From NCBI GenBank assembly GCA_036583965.1, contig JAZBQD010000027.1:8161187-8225186 (forward strand): a stretch of 64,000 nt of DNA, given 5' to 3'. Made by a program: the position numbers and the translations under genes. Under the pieces are notes generated by a model. That model was not told the origin of the DNA. It did no database searches and saw only the letters and a program-made list of their open reading frames with translations. Each line of letters opens with the position of its first letter. Within the stretch, counting starts at the first letter, position 1. The stretch is from Prunella strophiata. Its lineage: Eukaryota; Chordata; Aves; Passeriformes; Prunellidae. This document shows positions 37,601-48,992 of the stretch, piece after piece.

Positions 37601-40600
37601 CTGTAAAGCATTTACTTTTCCTTCTTTTTAAAGAGCTGGTTTATTAAGTGTTTCTTGGAAATACTTGTTAAAGTGAAATGAAAAGGACTTGTTAGTATTT
37701 TAAATAGTATCTTGTTGGTTGAACATACAAAGTGCTTTTTCTTTCTTCTTGTTTTATCTAGAAGTTATATTTGCTCCTCATAATGACTGTGAGGGGGAGA
37801 AAAAGTGGGACAAGGGGGCAACTTGGTTGGTTTGGCAGGGCTTGGAAGGATTAGTGTTAGGCATTATTGAAAAGACTGTGTTCTTGGGTACCTCTGGACA
37901 CATTTCTTTATTTGACACTGTTAGTGTGCATTACCACATGGTGAATGCCATGGATTAGGTATGTCCAGTGTAAACTGGTTGAGCTCTCTGATGGTGACTT
38001 CAGATCTAGATCTTCTGAACCCAAAGGCTTGTAGAGTTCTACCAGCTTGGATGCAAAGAAATCCATTTCAGAAGTACCCTAATCTGAATTATTCCTATTT
38101 TTCTCCTCACTGGTCCTTGTTCCACTTCTAAAGGCTTTCTTGGAGATGTTCTCCATCTTTTTATCTGGTACTAGACCTCTCAAGTAACCCCATCTTAAAG
38201 AAAGTTAAAATCAGTTCAAAAGCTATAATCCAGTTTGTTTCAGATGCCAGCATGACTAGAAAGCTGGTGGGACTGGGAGAAGCCTGGACTTTCTCTGGGA
38301 CCAAACAGGAAGGCAGAGCCACCTCTGCAGTGCACTCCCTTGAGGGTCAGCTCCAGAGGTCCCATGTCCAGCCCAGCTGCTGTTGTGTTATGAACCAGAT
38401 TTCTGCTCCTTGCTAAGTTATGTGATATTGTGCAAATCATATATTTTGGATCAGACTTGCCTCAGGTTAAAATAATATTGCAGATTTCACATACACATTT
38501 GAGCTTTTCCTAGAATCTCACTAAACAGGGATGGAAAGAAACTCATTGAAGAGCCCTGAACAATATATATCCAAGACAACCAAACCTGAGTTTGTACCCA
38601 CTACTAACCAACTGTTTTCCCACTGTGTAACAGAAGACAAAATGAAAAATACCTTTGGAAAAAGAACTGCAGTTCTTTAATAAACCAACCCCAAACCCAA
38701 ACCTTCTGGCCCCATTTTTTTTCACTTTATTGCCCTGCTTTGCCCTTTGATCAGTGTCTTTACTTGGGTGTCATGGCAATATAATAGGTGATGGTTTTAG
38801 TGTCTGAACAGAAAAAAAAATATTCTTTGTCAAAGAAAAGAAAGCATTTGGAAGGGAAATAGAAAAACTTGAACTTTTCCATATGTTTGCAAGCTCGTGA
38901 AAGCTGGCCTCAAAAAAATCCCAATGTTAAAAGGGTTTTAAGTGTGGCAGGAGTATCATTAGGTTGTTAAGATTTACCCTCCCCTCCAAAACCCAGACCT
39001 TTATTTGCATACACTGCAGGCTTGTCATCCTTAGTCAATTAATGAGCAGGTCCCTGTAATCTGGTCCTAAATATACTCCACATAGTTGGGTGAAGCTTGC
39101 AGAAAGGGGGCCGGGATCATTGTTCTGACTGTGTTTTGTTAAGATTTCTTTAATCAAAACATTCATTCAGATAGAGAGGCCGGCTGCATATTTTGGCATC
39201 GCGACCAAGGGAGCAGGGACAGGGTTGGGGTAGGGGAGGGAGGCCTTGGAGGAGGGGTTGGTGTTACTTGCTTCTTCTTCTCCTTTTTTTCCCCAAGTGC
39301 TTGGAAAGCAGCTATTTAACTGGTGTGGAAAAACAAATAGAAAACATACATGGAGGTCATGACTTCTCAGGGATTTGTTGAAATTCTTTTTTTCTTTTTT
39401 AACAGGGATAGAAGTATCACCCCCCAAGCTGTGAGCATGTGAGACACACAGCCCATCCTTGTGGCCTTTCTGATTTTTATTTTTTTTTAACATGGGTTTT
39501 TTTTGGCCCAAATGGGCAGAGAAGGTAGAACTAGGCAGGACACACAGCTGTTGTTTGGCCAGGTGCCACCTGGAAGAAGAGCCCTGGCAGGATGGGTTTG
39601 GTGCTCCTAGGGAGGGTATCCATGCAGGTGCAGGGGGGGACTGAAACTGCAGATACAGGGGTATCCAAGGGCTGCAGCCCACCCTGCCTGCTGGCAGCTT
39701 TACACTCAGGCCATCAGTGACTCCTGCAGCTTTTGTGTCACCTGCAGAGCTGGTTTGTAAAACTATCATTCACTCTCCATAGAGACTTCACTGGCATTCA
39801 GGCCTGCTCTTCCCCTCCACATCTTCTCCTATTTGTAATTTTCCTGCATTTACAAGTTTAGATGCTCCAGTGGCTCCTAGATCTGAGGTAGCCAGTTTGA
39901 AACTCTGTTTTCACACTCAAGTTGCCATATGGGTATCCCACTAGCTTTAAGTCAGAGAGGCCAGTTACAGGAATCTCACTAACCTGAATGGTGATGTAAC
40001 TGCAACATCTATGGACCATGAGCACTGATGGGAGGTGGGCAGGGATTAGCTCATGGCCAGAAGTGGCTCCCCAGAGCTTGGTCCCAAGAAATGTTCTTGC
40101 TTGTGTTCTTCACTTCCCTTCAAGCAAAAAGTATTTTTGCCTTTCCCCCCCCCCAACTCTCGAAAAGGGAAAGAAGGGATGGAACTGAACTTTACTTCAA
40201 ACATGAAAGACTTCTTTTACAGTTCATTCAGACTTCTAATATATTATTTTAAATTTTAGGTGCTTAAGAGAAAGCCATAATGGGTTAATCACATGCTCAA
40301 ACTGGAGACTGCTCCTTCCTGATTTCCCTTTTCCATAACAAGCTGGAAGCTTATCTTCTTGGCAGCTACCAACTTTGGGCTTTGGATTAAATCAGTTTAA
40401 CCTGACACTCCCTCCTTGGCCATTGCTGGTCTCCCTCATGAAGGAGGCTTGGGAGTGCTGGAGGAAAACCAGTTGAGTTGGCAGCATCTTTTGCTTTTGT
40501 GGCAGCCTACGTCCTCCTCATGGAGATACTTGTTCCCACAGCCCATTCACTTTGCACTATTTCAGTCTTTCCTATCAGAGGCTGCAGTAAGAGGATATTG

Positions 40601-41547
40601 CTCTCCCAGATGCCAGAAGGGTCCATAAATCAGAGGAAAACAGGTGTCTTCCAAGTCCAGAAGCAGTATATTTTGCAGCCCTGCAGTAAAAGCCACAATG
40701 CCTTGTCAAGGCTGGTTAACAGGAGGGTATCCTCCCTTCATAAAGGAATGATAACTAGATCTCAGATGTCAGCCTGTGACCCAGGAAGGGCTGGTGTGAA
40801 TTTAGGGCTGTTCAGTTTGCTGGAGGAGCCAGTGGGTGTTGGGATGCTGTTCTGGCTCCCTGGCAGCCCCCATAAGCTGCCTGTCAACTCTTGAGATCCT
40901 TATCTTTCCTAGTGCTGTCAACTGTATAAAGGTTCCTGACCTGCATGGTGCAGGAAAAATCCTTCAAAGTGAGATCCCTTACTTGTCTTCTGGCCTCTGC
41001 CCACGGAAATCTCATAAACCAGAAGACTAATAAGAGAACCCAATCTTTATAATGTTTTAAAAAAATTAATGTAGTTGTCGTGATCTGGGAACAACTCCCT
41101 GCTCACAACTGGAGATAAGGATTACGAGTGTGGAGGCGGAGCCCTCTTGTCAGGGAGGGATGGATGGGGCTTGTATGGAGATGCTGGACTGGAACTCTGG
41201 AACTGGTGGCCAGCTCCCTGGCTTGCCATAGCTGTCCCTTTTGACCCTGGGTGTGCTGCCTTCTGTTTTCTCTATTTAGCTGTGAACCCTCTGGGGAGAG
41301 AAGGAGAAATAAGGAAATAAGGCATTTGTTTTATTAAGAGATTCCCCTGCCACTGCTGGTGATGATGCTGTACATGCAGCAGTCTGGAGTTTGGATATTT
41401 CTCAGGAGATAAGGCTGGAAATCCTTGAGTCCTGCTGATTAGGACAGTGGGAGAGAGGAGTCTCAAAAGCCTAGAGGATTGACCAAGATACAGGAAGATA
41501 ATTGCTGAAGAGGTTTTAGGATCACTGTGTATTTCATGGCAGGGGCT

Positions 41548-41600
41548 GGTTTCCCATTTCCCTATCTCAGCTTCCTCTTCTCCATCTGCAAATAGAGTTA
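41548..41600 (+). mobile_element. Weak MIR 3'-like fragment
   Basis: TCCCTATCTCAGCTTCCTCT followed by TCTCCATCTGCAAATAGAG resembles the CTCAGTTTCCTCATCTGTAAAATGG part of MIR. There is no supporting flank, so it could be chance. Confidence 0.3.
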
Positions 41601-42130
41601 TGGTTGAAGATCACCTCTGCCCACAAGCAGGTGAGGAAAGGCACACAGCTCTTTATTCCATTGTTGGCAATGTTGTTTTTTGGTTGACATAATATTACCA
41701 TTTGAATGCACATTCCAGAAATACACTCTCATCACTGGAACAGAAGCGAGGCTAAACAAGGTTATCAGAGGATTGGGAAATGTAGTGCATAGGAGTAGGA
41801 ACGATAACACTGTTACTCCACATATGATAATGATTTGATACTGGACTGAGTCTAGAGCAGTTCCACTGTAGCCAGTAAATCCAAAGTAGGAAAAAAAATG
41901 TAGTCAAAGATAATGGTGCTTATGTGTGTCCAAAAAAAATTATTTGCAGATAGATGTTCACAAATCTGGCATTGTGCCTCTGCCCAGAATATTTGTTCAA
42001 ATAGTAAAAAATAGTAAATTTAAAAATGGACTTTTAATGTAATCCTGTGTCCATGAATTTTCAGCTGAACTTTGGCAGTAAGTCCCTAAATGTGATAAAA
42101 GACTCTGCACCAATATATTTTGCTTTTCTC

Positions 42131-42149
42131 TTTTTTTTTTTTTTTTTTT
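42131..42149 (+). repeat. Poly-T run of 19 nt
   Basis: T19 followed by G and T7, in the intron between the two TRABD2B exons. Confidence 0.93.
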
Positions 42150-45100
42150 GTTTTTTTGTCTTTTCTTTATCTCTACAGACAAAGCTGAAAGCATAGCATA
42201 GATCTGAGTTACGGCTGATGCATTTTTCTAAGCTAAAGTATCTTGTTAGCTCTTATGCTAATGATTGCAGCAGAATCCAAGCCTCTGTGGAAATTTATGG
42301 GAAGAGAGGTTACTGCTGAGCATTGTGTTGGACTTTGGATCTTGCTTTGGGTCCCTCCAGAGCTAGACTGAGCCAGTGCCTCTTATGGAACATCAAGGTA
42401 GAAAGTCTTGCTGTCCCCGTGTTACAGATGGACTTTTGATACACAGGAGGAATAAAGCCAAATGCTTCAAAGACACTTAGTGGAGGTTAAGTGCTGAGTT
42501 TCCTTTGAAGGCTTAAACCCAAATGACATGCTTGTGATCATGTAAGAGATTTGTATCACCCATGGGAGCAGAACCATTTTTTCAGGGTAGTGTCATAACC
42601 ACTCCACAATCCTTCCTCTTTTTTCTCCCTAAAGCTCCCACTGACTTCAAAGGTGAAGAATTATGGCCTGCATCCCACAGCACTGTGAGCTCAGACTGTG
42701 TGTACAGAGCTTTAGCCACACATATATTCCATCAGGAATACTGACTCAAGTAAAACTACACAGACAGTGGGGAGGGGAAGAAATTTTTGCAAATCTGGGA
42801 TTTCTTTTTTCTTCTCATAATCCCTTTCTTTAACCTTAAAAGTTTAACTGAGAAATGCAGGGTGTACCTAATGACTGAGTTTGTGGTCCATCTGTACTGT
42901 CCATGGGAGAGCTGTTTTTCCTAAAGGAAATGGGAATAGACAAAAGGAGGAGTGCTACCTTATTAAGTAAAACAAATTATTCTTTATTTTGAATGCCTCA
43001 ATGAGATACATTATTGAATTTCCACTAGAATTATATATAAATATGAATTGGTTGGGTTCTCAGAAAACTGCACAGCTTGCAGAGACTGGATGTAAAGAAT
43101 CTATTTATCTCTTGTCATGTGTATCCACTAGAAGTGAGCACACCCCAGGTGCTGCAGTTTTTCTGCTGATACAACTGTTACACTCCTAGGTGAACAGCAA
43201 AATTAGAACTTAGGATTTTTCAATGGACACATAATCCACTCCATAGTACATTTAAATACTGGTAGTAATATTGAGGTATTATTAAATCAGTCCCTCACCC
43301 AGGGGCACAGCAAATGTCTCATCCCTTCACTCTCAGTTCAAAACCAACAGATTCATATCATTAAATGTTAAAATTAATTTTTTCACAGAATGAAAACAAA
43401 ATTAAAGTAGAAGGGGGAAGGTGCATCCTTTTGGTGCATATTTAGCCCATCCTTTTAAAATAACAGATCTTCTCTTTTCCAAAAAAAACCCCCCAAACTT
43501 AAATTCTGGCTTCAGGTTAAGAGTTTCCTAATTGTGTGTGACTGTTTCTTGACTTCCTGATCTCTGTCTGGTTTAAGGGTTTCTTAAATCAACAGGAGCA
43601 GCTGTCTCCCTGAAGCCAGGCATGGTGTGTGTCACTGACTGTGGAAAGGACCTGGATAGAGGGAGGAGAGGAGGTGATTAATGGGGACAAGTGTCACAGC
43701 TCAGAGTGTGGTTGCACTACTGTGTAGGGGCATACTTACTGCAGTCATTTATCTTCTGTCCTCTGCCACACACACACTGAAACACACGTGCAGATTTTAT
43801 TTTTGCCAGGCATCAGAATGCAGGAATGCACACAGTGCAGCAGGACCTGTAGCTGATGCTGTGCCTCTCTAGGTGATGCCTTCCTTTGTCTTGTTCCTTG
43901 GGCAAGCAAAAAAAAGATTGACAAAAACTCAGTCCTTGGTTTTAAATTTCTCTCTGCCATTGGCAAACTTTTTACCACAGAAGAGAAGGAAAAAAAGGGA
44001 AGGGAGAAAAAAGAGGAAAGTAAATGGCTCTGTTTTGTGTACTGTATTTTAGGTTACTATAATAAGAAGGAACAAATTATAGGTTAAATGTGGGTGTAGG
44101 ATTTCAAGTGATGGAGTTGCACAAGGAGGTGAAAGGTGCTTCCCTCCTTGGCAAAGACCTTATACAACATCTGTTTTTTGGGTATCTAAACCTCCATCAC
44201 CAGTGAGATGCACAAAGCTGCTTGGTCCCCCAGCATTGCTGCTTCCTGTTTTGTGTAGGAGCAGGTTGTGCTCACAGGCAAGGCTGTACCTTGCTTTCCC
44301 CAAAGCATCCCAAGTGATTAAAAACCAGGTTCCAGCCTTCACTTCCCTTCAGCCAGAAGCAGGGAAGAAGAGACTTGTCTTATGTGGGTATTGAGCCTTC
44401 AGATGCTTCCAGAAAATGTCATCTTCCACTTCAGTGCTTACAGGGTTTTCTGACTCCTGCCTGAGAGCCCCAGTATAGAGGAGATGCAAAAGTTTGTGAT
44501 ATCTCCATGGACCAATTGATTTGCAGCTTTGCATTACAGAGGTTACTGCAAGTGTAAAATGACTACTCATTCATCAGACTTTATTCCTACAATATAAATC
44601 TCTCCCTGTTTTTCACCAGGAATGGAAGCCACTATGTCCTTTGCTGCTGTAGCCAGCAGCATTTTATCTCTTTGACACTGTCAGTCTGCTCCACCATCCC
44701 TTTGAGACAAACACTTATTCTTGCCAGACACAGGGGTAACTGCCTTGGGCTTTCACAGGAAACTGGTGTCTCCAATAGGTCTGACTTAGTGGGACCTATT
44801 ACTTGTTGAGTGCTGGCTCAGGGCTAAACTGAGAACAAGGTGCAAAGTACTTGCATGCTCTGAGGAGTTCACAGGTTACACTGGTGATGCCAAGGCATGC
44901 TGGAGAGCCTGGAGGAGGGAATGACTCAGGGTAACGTGACTGAACCCTTAAACAAGGACATGCTGTGAGGAGCACGGTGATTTGGCAAAGCAGGTTGAGA
45001 AGCAGTTTGGAAAGTCAAAGGTCCAGCTGGTCTGTAAGATCCAATAGGCTGGGGAAGGGTTGCTTACGTGGGTTGATATCTCCATCCCTTTTGGATCCCC

Positions 45101-46433
45101 TGGTTCAGGAGATGTGGTCCCCTTTTCTGTCTCACTCAACTGTGGGAACAGCCTTTAGTGTGAATCCATAGTGAGTTGTAGACTCATCCTGCATAATGCA
45201 TGGTGAGAAATCTCTGCTTCTTGGTCCCTCAAGTGTATTAGGAGTGATGCAGATGGGGCTGCAATGAAAAAGCTTTAAGGAGAGTCACTGGAAAGATGGA
45301 AATCAGTTTTTCTCCCTAAGACTTGCTGAAAACTTTTGGAGAAGCAATATGAGCAAAGAGGGTGGGAAGAGACAAAAATTGTTGTGATAAAACCATGTGA
45401 GCAAGTGGAACAGGAAAAGGTGGGCTGAAAAAAACTAAAGGCAAGTTCTAGAAAATAAGTACAGGAATTTTGTATAGTAGAAAACCAGAGATAGAATTAA
45501 CCCAAGTAACAGAGTCACTGTACCAAGTGTTTCAGCACAGTGAGTGAGGGATGTTCCCCTCATGGGCTGTGCATGCAATGTCATTACCACTGACTCAGAT
45601 TAACACTGGAAATCCTGGCAGCTTTACATGTACCTAGGGACTCAGAAATCTGAACCTGGGGTTTGCAGCTTAAGCTGCTTTGCAGTGGTGAGGCACAGAA
45701 AATCACCAGAATGTGCTTGGGTCCTGTTAGCAGTCATCAAACACTGCCCCCTTACAGCTCTTCTCTCTGCAGGGCACGTGGGCTCCCAAACCCTTGTGAT
45801 AGACCTGGGATTTTCACTGTTTCAAAACAAGTTGTTGTCCTCATAATCAGAGACTTTTGGCTTGTCTGTCCATTACAGCTTGGATCTTGGTTCATTCCTG
45901 GGTCTGCTGTCCTGACCAAAGTCCTTGGGCTTTTTCAGCCTTTCTGCTGTGCCTGTTGACATCTCTTCTCACAAAAGCAGGGACGGAAGGAGCAGCTCTC
46001 ATGGAAGTCCCTTCCTCGGATATGTCAGGAATGTTCCAAGGATTTATGTGTTGCAATGCATGGTCTTCTCTGGTGAGACCTAATAGCATGTAAGGATAAG
46101 GGGGTTTACCCTGTGTGCATCTTCCTGTGTCTGCATTTGCTATCCTTTCCTCTTTTTAAACTGTTAGGTTCTTTAAAAGCCACATATACAAGCCAAATCT
46201 TACTCAGTTCATGGTGACCTCAGCTGAGAACAGATCACAGGAATTTGGTATTAAACAGCCAATGATTTTTTTTTGAATAAGCAGAGAATAAAGGTCCAAG
46301 TAACTCACCCAAATGTAACACCTGAAACTACATTTTCACAAAGGGACAGAGGAAAAATCAAAATTAACTAAAGTTTCCTTTAGTAAAACACTAGTTTCAC
46401 TTTTTTAAAGAAAGTATATTCATTGGGAATTTC

Positions 46434-46438
<5 letters not shown>

Positions 46439-46477
<39 letters not shown>
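46439..46477 (+). repeat. Poly-T run of 39 nt before a TRABD2B exon
   Basis: An uninterrupted 39-nt T run ends about 157 nt upstream of the acceptor for the exon at 46635. It is the longest homopolymer in the window. No retroelement body is recognisable on either side, so it could be an expanded homopolymer or an old tail. Confidence 0.95.
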
Positions 46478-46478
<1 letters not shown>

Positions 46479-46634
46479 AGAGTTCCTAACAACCTCCCAT
46501 GCTCTGATCCTCTAGTGTTTTTTTGTGTAATAGTGGTGCTCAGGTGGCTTAAAGAAGGCTGGATTAAAACATGCAGTGTTTTGTGGGATCCTTAACCAAT
46601 GCCACCTGGGCTGTGGCCTCTCTCTTTGTTTCAG

Positions 46635-46809
46635 GTGCCAAACTTCATCAATACAACACTCCCACCCCACGAGCAGGTGACAGCTCAGGAAATAGACAGC
46701 TACTTCAGACAGGAGCTCATCTACAAGAGGAATGAGAGGATGGGGAGAAGAGTGATGTCACTTTTAAGGGAAAACAGAGACAAGAGCTTCTTCTTTGCCT
46801 TTGGAGCAG
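46635..46809 (+). CDS. TRABD2B: TRABD2B (TIKI2) internal exon, TraB/TIKI metalloprotease domain part 2
   Basis: This 175-nt exon encodes 58 codons plus one base. The acceptor is CTCTTTGTTTCAG ending at 46634 and the donor is GTATGG at 46810. It starts in phase 0, directly compatible with the exon at 30984-31130, and ends in phase 1. The peptide begins [14 protein letters not shown], continues through [21 protein letters not shown] and ends FFFAFGA plus the first base of a glycine codon. In TIKI proteins the next residues complete FGAGH, the second GX2H motif needed for metal-dependent activity, so the intron splits this motif and its histidine lies outside the window. The segments TTLPPHEQ and [13 protein letters not shown] favour TRABD2B over TRABD2A. 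No stop, frameshift or splice defect is visible, so this looks like a functional exon. Confidence 0.94.
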
Positions 46810-48143
46810 GTATGGCATGATTTTTTTCCTGTTTTACTCTGTTACTGTGATTGTAAGTAAAGTGTTTGGAATGATTCAGGTCTCAGCCTGTGGGAAAATT
46901 TCTTATGAGGCTTCCCTTTGAAGCAGAAAGACTTCTGTTTGTCCTGACCCACTTCTAAAATGGAGTGAGTTGTAGGAGGTGGGTCTAGGTCCAGGCAGGC
47001 TGCACACAGGCTGCACTTACTTTGTTTTCCATCTGGCTGTAGAAATGTGAAGCTGTAAGCACTTTTTCATGCTGTTGTGTTTGTTCCCTTCCCAGACCTG
47101 TGGGCTACTTGTAGAAGATGGCTCAGTTGCATTTGAATTTGTAAGCCCAGATGCTGATGGCAGTGAGTGGCAGAACACAAACCCTTTGGTGGCACAGGCA
47201 CATGTGTGTGGCTCCAGGCTCTGGCCCAGGATTTCAAACCTTCTGGGATTGCTGCAGTTAAACCTTCTCAGTGGGTGACTGAGCTGCTTTTGGTGCTGTG
47301 TCTGTACAGACTGGCTGGTTTGGGGCTTTGCACAAGTGCATGAGTTGTGTGTGTAGCTAAATACCAGCATTTGAAACCATTAAGTAAAAATCCAAAGTGT
47401 ACCTCTTGTTTAAGTGCTCTCCCTGAAGTCTGCAGAACAAAGATGTCTGCAGTACTTCTGTGAGCCTGTGACAGTGCATGCTACTGTCCTCTCTCTCCCT
47501 TTTTTTATTTCTTTCCCCTTGTCCAAAGGAATTCACATTTCTGTGTGATAAGAGTATAAATAATAACCATTCAGGCCCCAGCTCAGCAGAATCCTGAGCA
47601 CCAGCTTAAGTGTCTCTTTGAGTCCCCTCAGCTTCAAGGCAGGCTGAGATTGCTGTGTCGAGAACCAATCTGCTCCTCCTGCTCCCTCTCCTTGGCAATT
47701 TCTCATTTTTGACAGAACTTTGCTTCTCATCCCATGGCTCTCACTATGAACTTTGGCAACAACTCACCTTTCGCTACTCACTTCAGTGGGAATTTTGATT
47801 AAAGACTGTGGGTTTTAGCAGAGACACGTGCATTTTGATGTATTTATTTTTTGAGTGTATCCGGACTGAATTTTCCCAAGCTTATTTAATCTCAGGCTTG
47901 GCTGATATTTCTGGCCAAGAAGTCTTGCTTAACTGTTTTTACAGTAGGAAAATATATCATGATGGCTCATAATTGGACAGGCATTCATAAAAACCAGCCT
48001 GTCTAACCCGAGGAGTGAGGTTTATCAGAGATTATTGAACATGAAGGCTTAGATAACAGTTTCCAGTTTTGGAAATCCCTTAACCAGTACATAAATGGAG
48101 CTGAGAGGATAAACTGGGCATCACTGCCCACTTGTTGTGCTCT

Positions 48144-48174
48144 ACACCTAGTCCACAGACCATGGACTAGGTGT
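48144..48174. repeat. Perfect inverted repeat, 12-bp arms, 7-nt loop
   Basis: Left arm ACACCTAGTCCA, loop CAGACCA, right arm TGGACTAGGTGT. The pairing stops exactly at the arm ends. It lies in the downstream TRABD2B intron. Confidence 0.97.
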
Positions 48175-48923
48175 GTCATGGATCCAACCCACTGCAGCTG
48201 TTTGTTTGTGCCAATAACAGAGGTGAAATTAGGCCAATGGATGCTAATTCCATGTTACATTCTTTAGAAAGGTGCTTCTAATTTATGGGAGATTTGAGCT
48301 TTCTTCCCCTGTCCCCATCAGAGGCCACCTACCTGAAACTCCCAGGGAGCATCCCTTGGGAAAGCTGGCTCATAAAGAGCAAGTTCTCATTTTGTCTTGT
48401 AGGCCCTTTTTGGTGATGTTGAAAGCTGCCTTTGTTGCTGGGTTGTTTTGTTTCCCCAGCACTGAGCATGGCAGGACAGAGCAGACACACACAGCCGGGT
48501 TTATTGAAAACTGGGATGCGGGAGATGCCGAGGAAAGCTTTTTGTTTTGGGTTCTTTGTTCCAGCATCCCTTTGGCTTTTCTCACCAAATTGGGCCATCC
48601 CTGCAGGCTATCCCTGCTTTAAATACAATTAATTCCTGCTTTCTTCTCTGGGGTGTTTTTTTCTTCATGCAGAAAACACTAAGAATATTAATTTTTTTCA
48701 ATGCCAAAACTTTTATGTGACCAAAGTGCAGGCAAGTTCATTTCCTCTTATGGTTCAAATGCAGGTTCTTTTTTTCCTGAAGGATTTTGTTTCCTCTTTT
48801 CCCCCATGCACTGAATTTGAAGAGTGGATTTTACTGATAAATCTTTTATTTTTCATCCTTATATCTAGTTCTTTTATTTTGGGGGGTTTCTTTGGTATGT
48901 GCTTGGGTCATTAATTCAAATTG

Positions 48924-48992
48924 TTTTATAACACTTTGAGGGTTTGGTTTTGCCTTTTATAAAACTTTGAGGGCTTGGTTTTGCCTTTTATA
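48924..48992 (+). repeat. Tandem duplication, 31-bp unit
   Basis: Two head-to-tail copies of a 31-bp unit beginning TTTTATAA and containing ACTTTGAGGG and TTGGTTTTGCC, followed by the start of a third (TTTTATAAAAG). The copies differ at only two positions (ACAC/AAAC and GGTT/GCTT), suggesting a recent slippage or replication duplication. Confidence 0.92.

Larger units (their letters stand above)
31131..46634 (+). other. TRABD2B: TRABD2B intron between the two recognised exons
   Basis: The intron is 15,504 nt, bounded by GTGAGC and TTTCAG. The flanking exons are both phase 0 and encode adjacent parts of the same domain, so no exon needs to be missing between them. It contains a CR1 3' fragment at 31325-31604, a T20 run at 34632-34651, a T19 run at 42131-42149, a possible MIR remnant near 41.55 kb, and the 39-nt T run near its 3' end. 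The stretch around 38.88-39.20 kb looks compositionally unusual, with several CpGs and AT-rich homeodomain-like cores, but I cannot show that it is conserved. Confidence 0.88.

Noticed and set aside
39167..39769. 200-codon - strand ORF
   Set aside because: Low-complexity, Ser/Pro/Lys-rich translation with no recognisable domain and no coding-like composition; it crosses A/T runs and looks like a chance frame.
46810..46820. Methionine-alanine extension of the second TRABD2B exon before a stop
   Set aside because: The GTATGG donor and the need for a histidine after the split glycine show this is intron.
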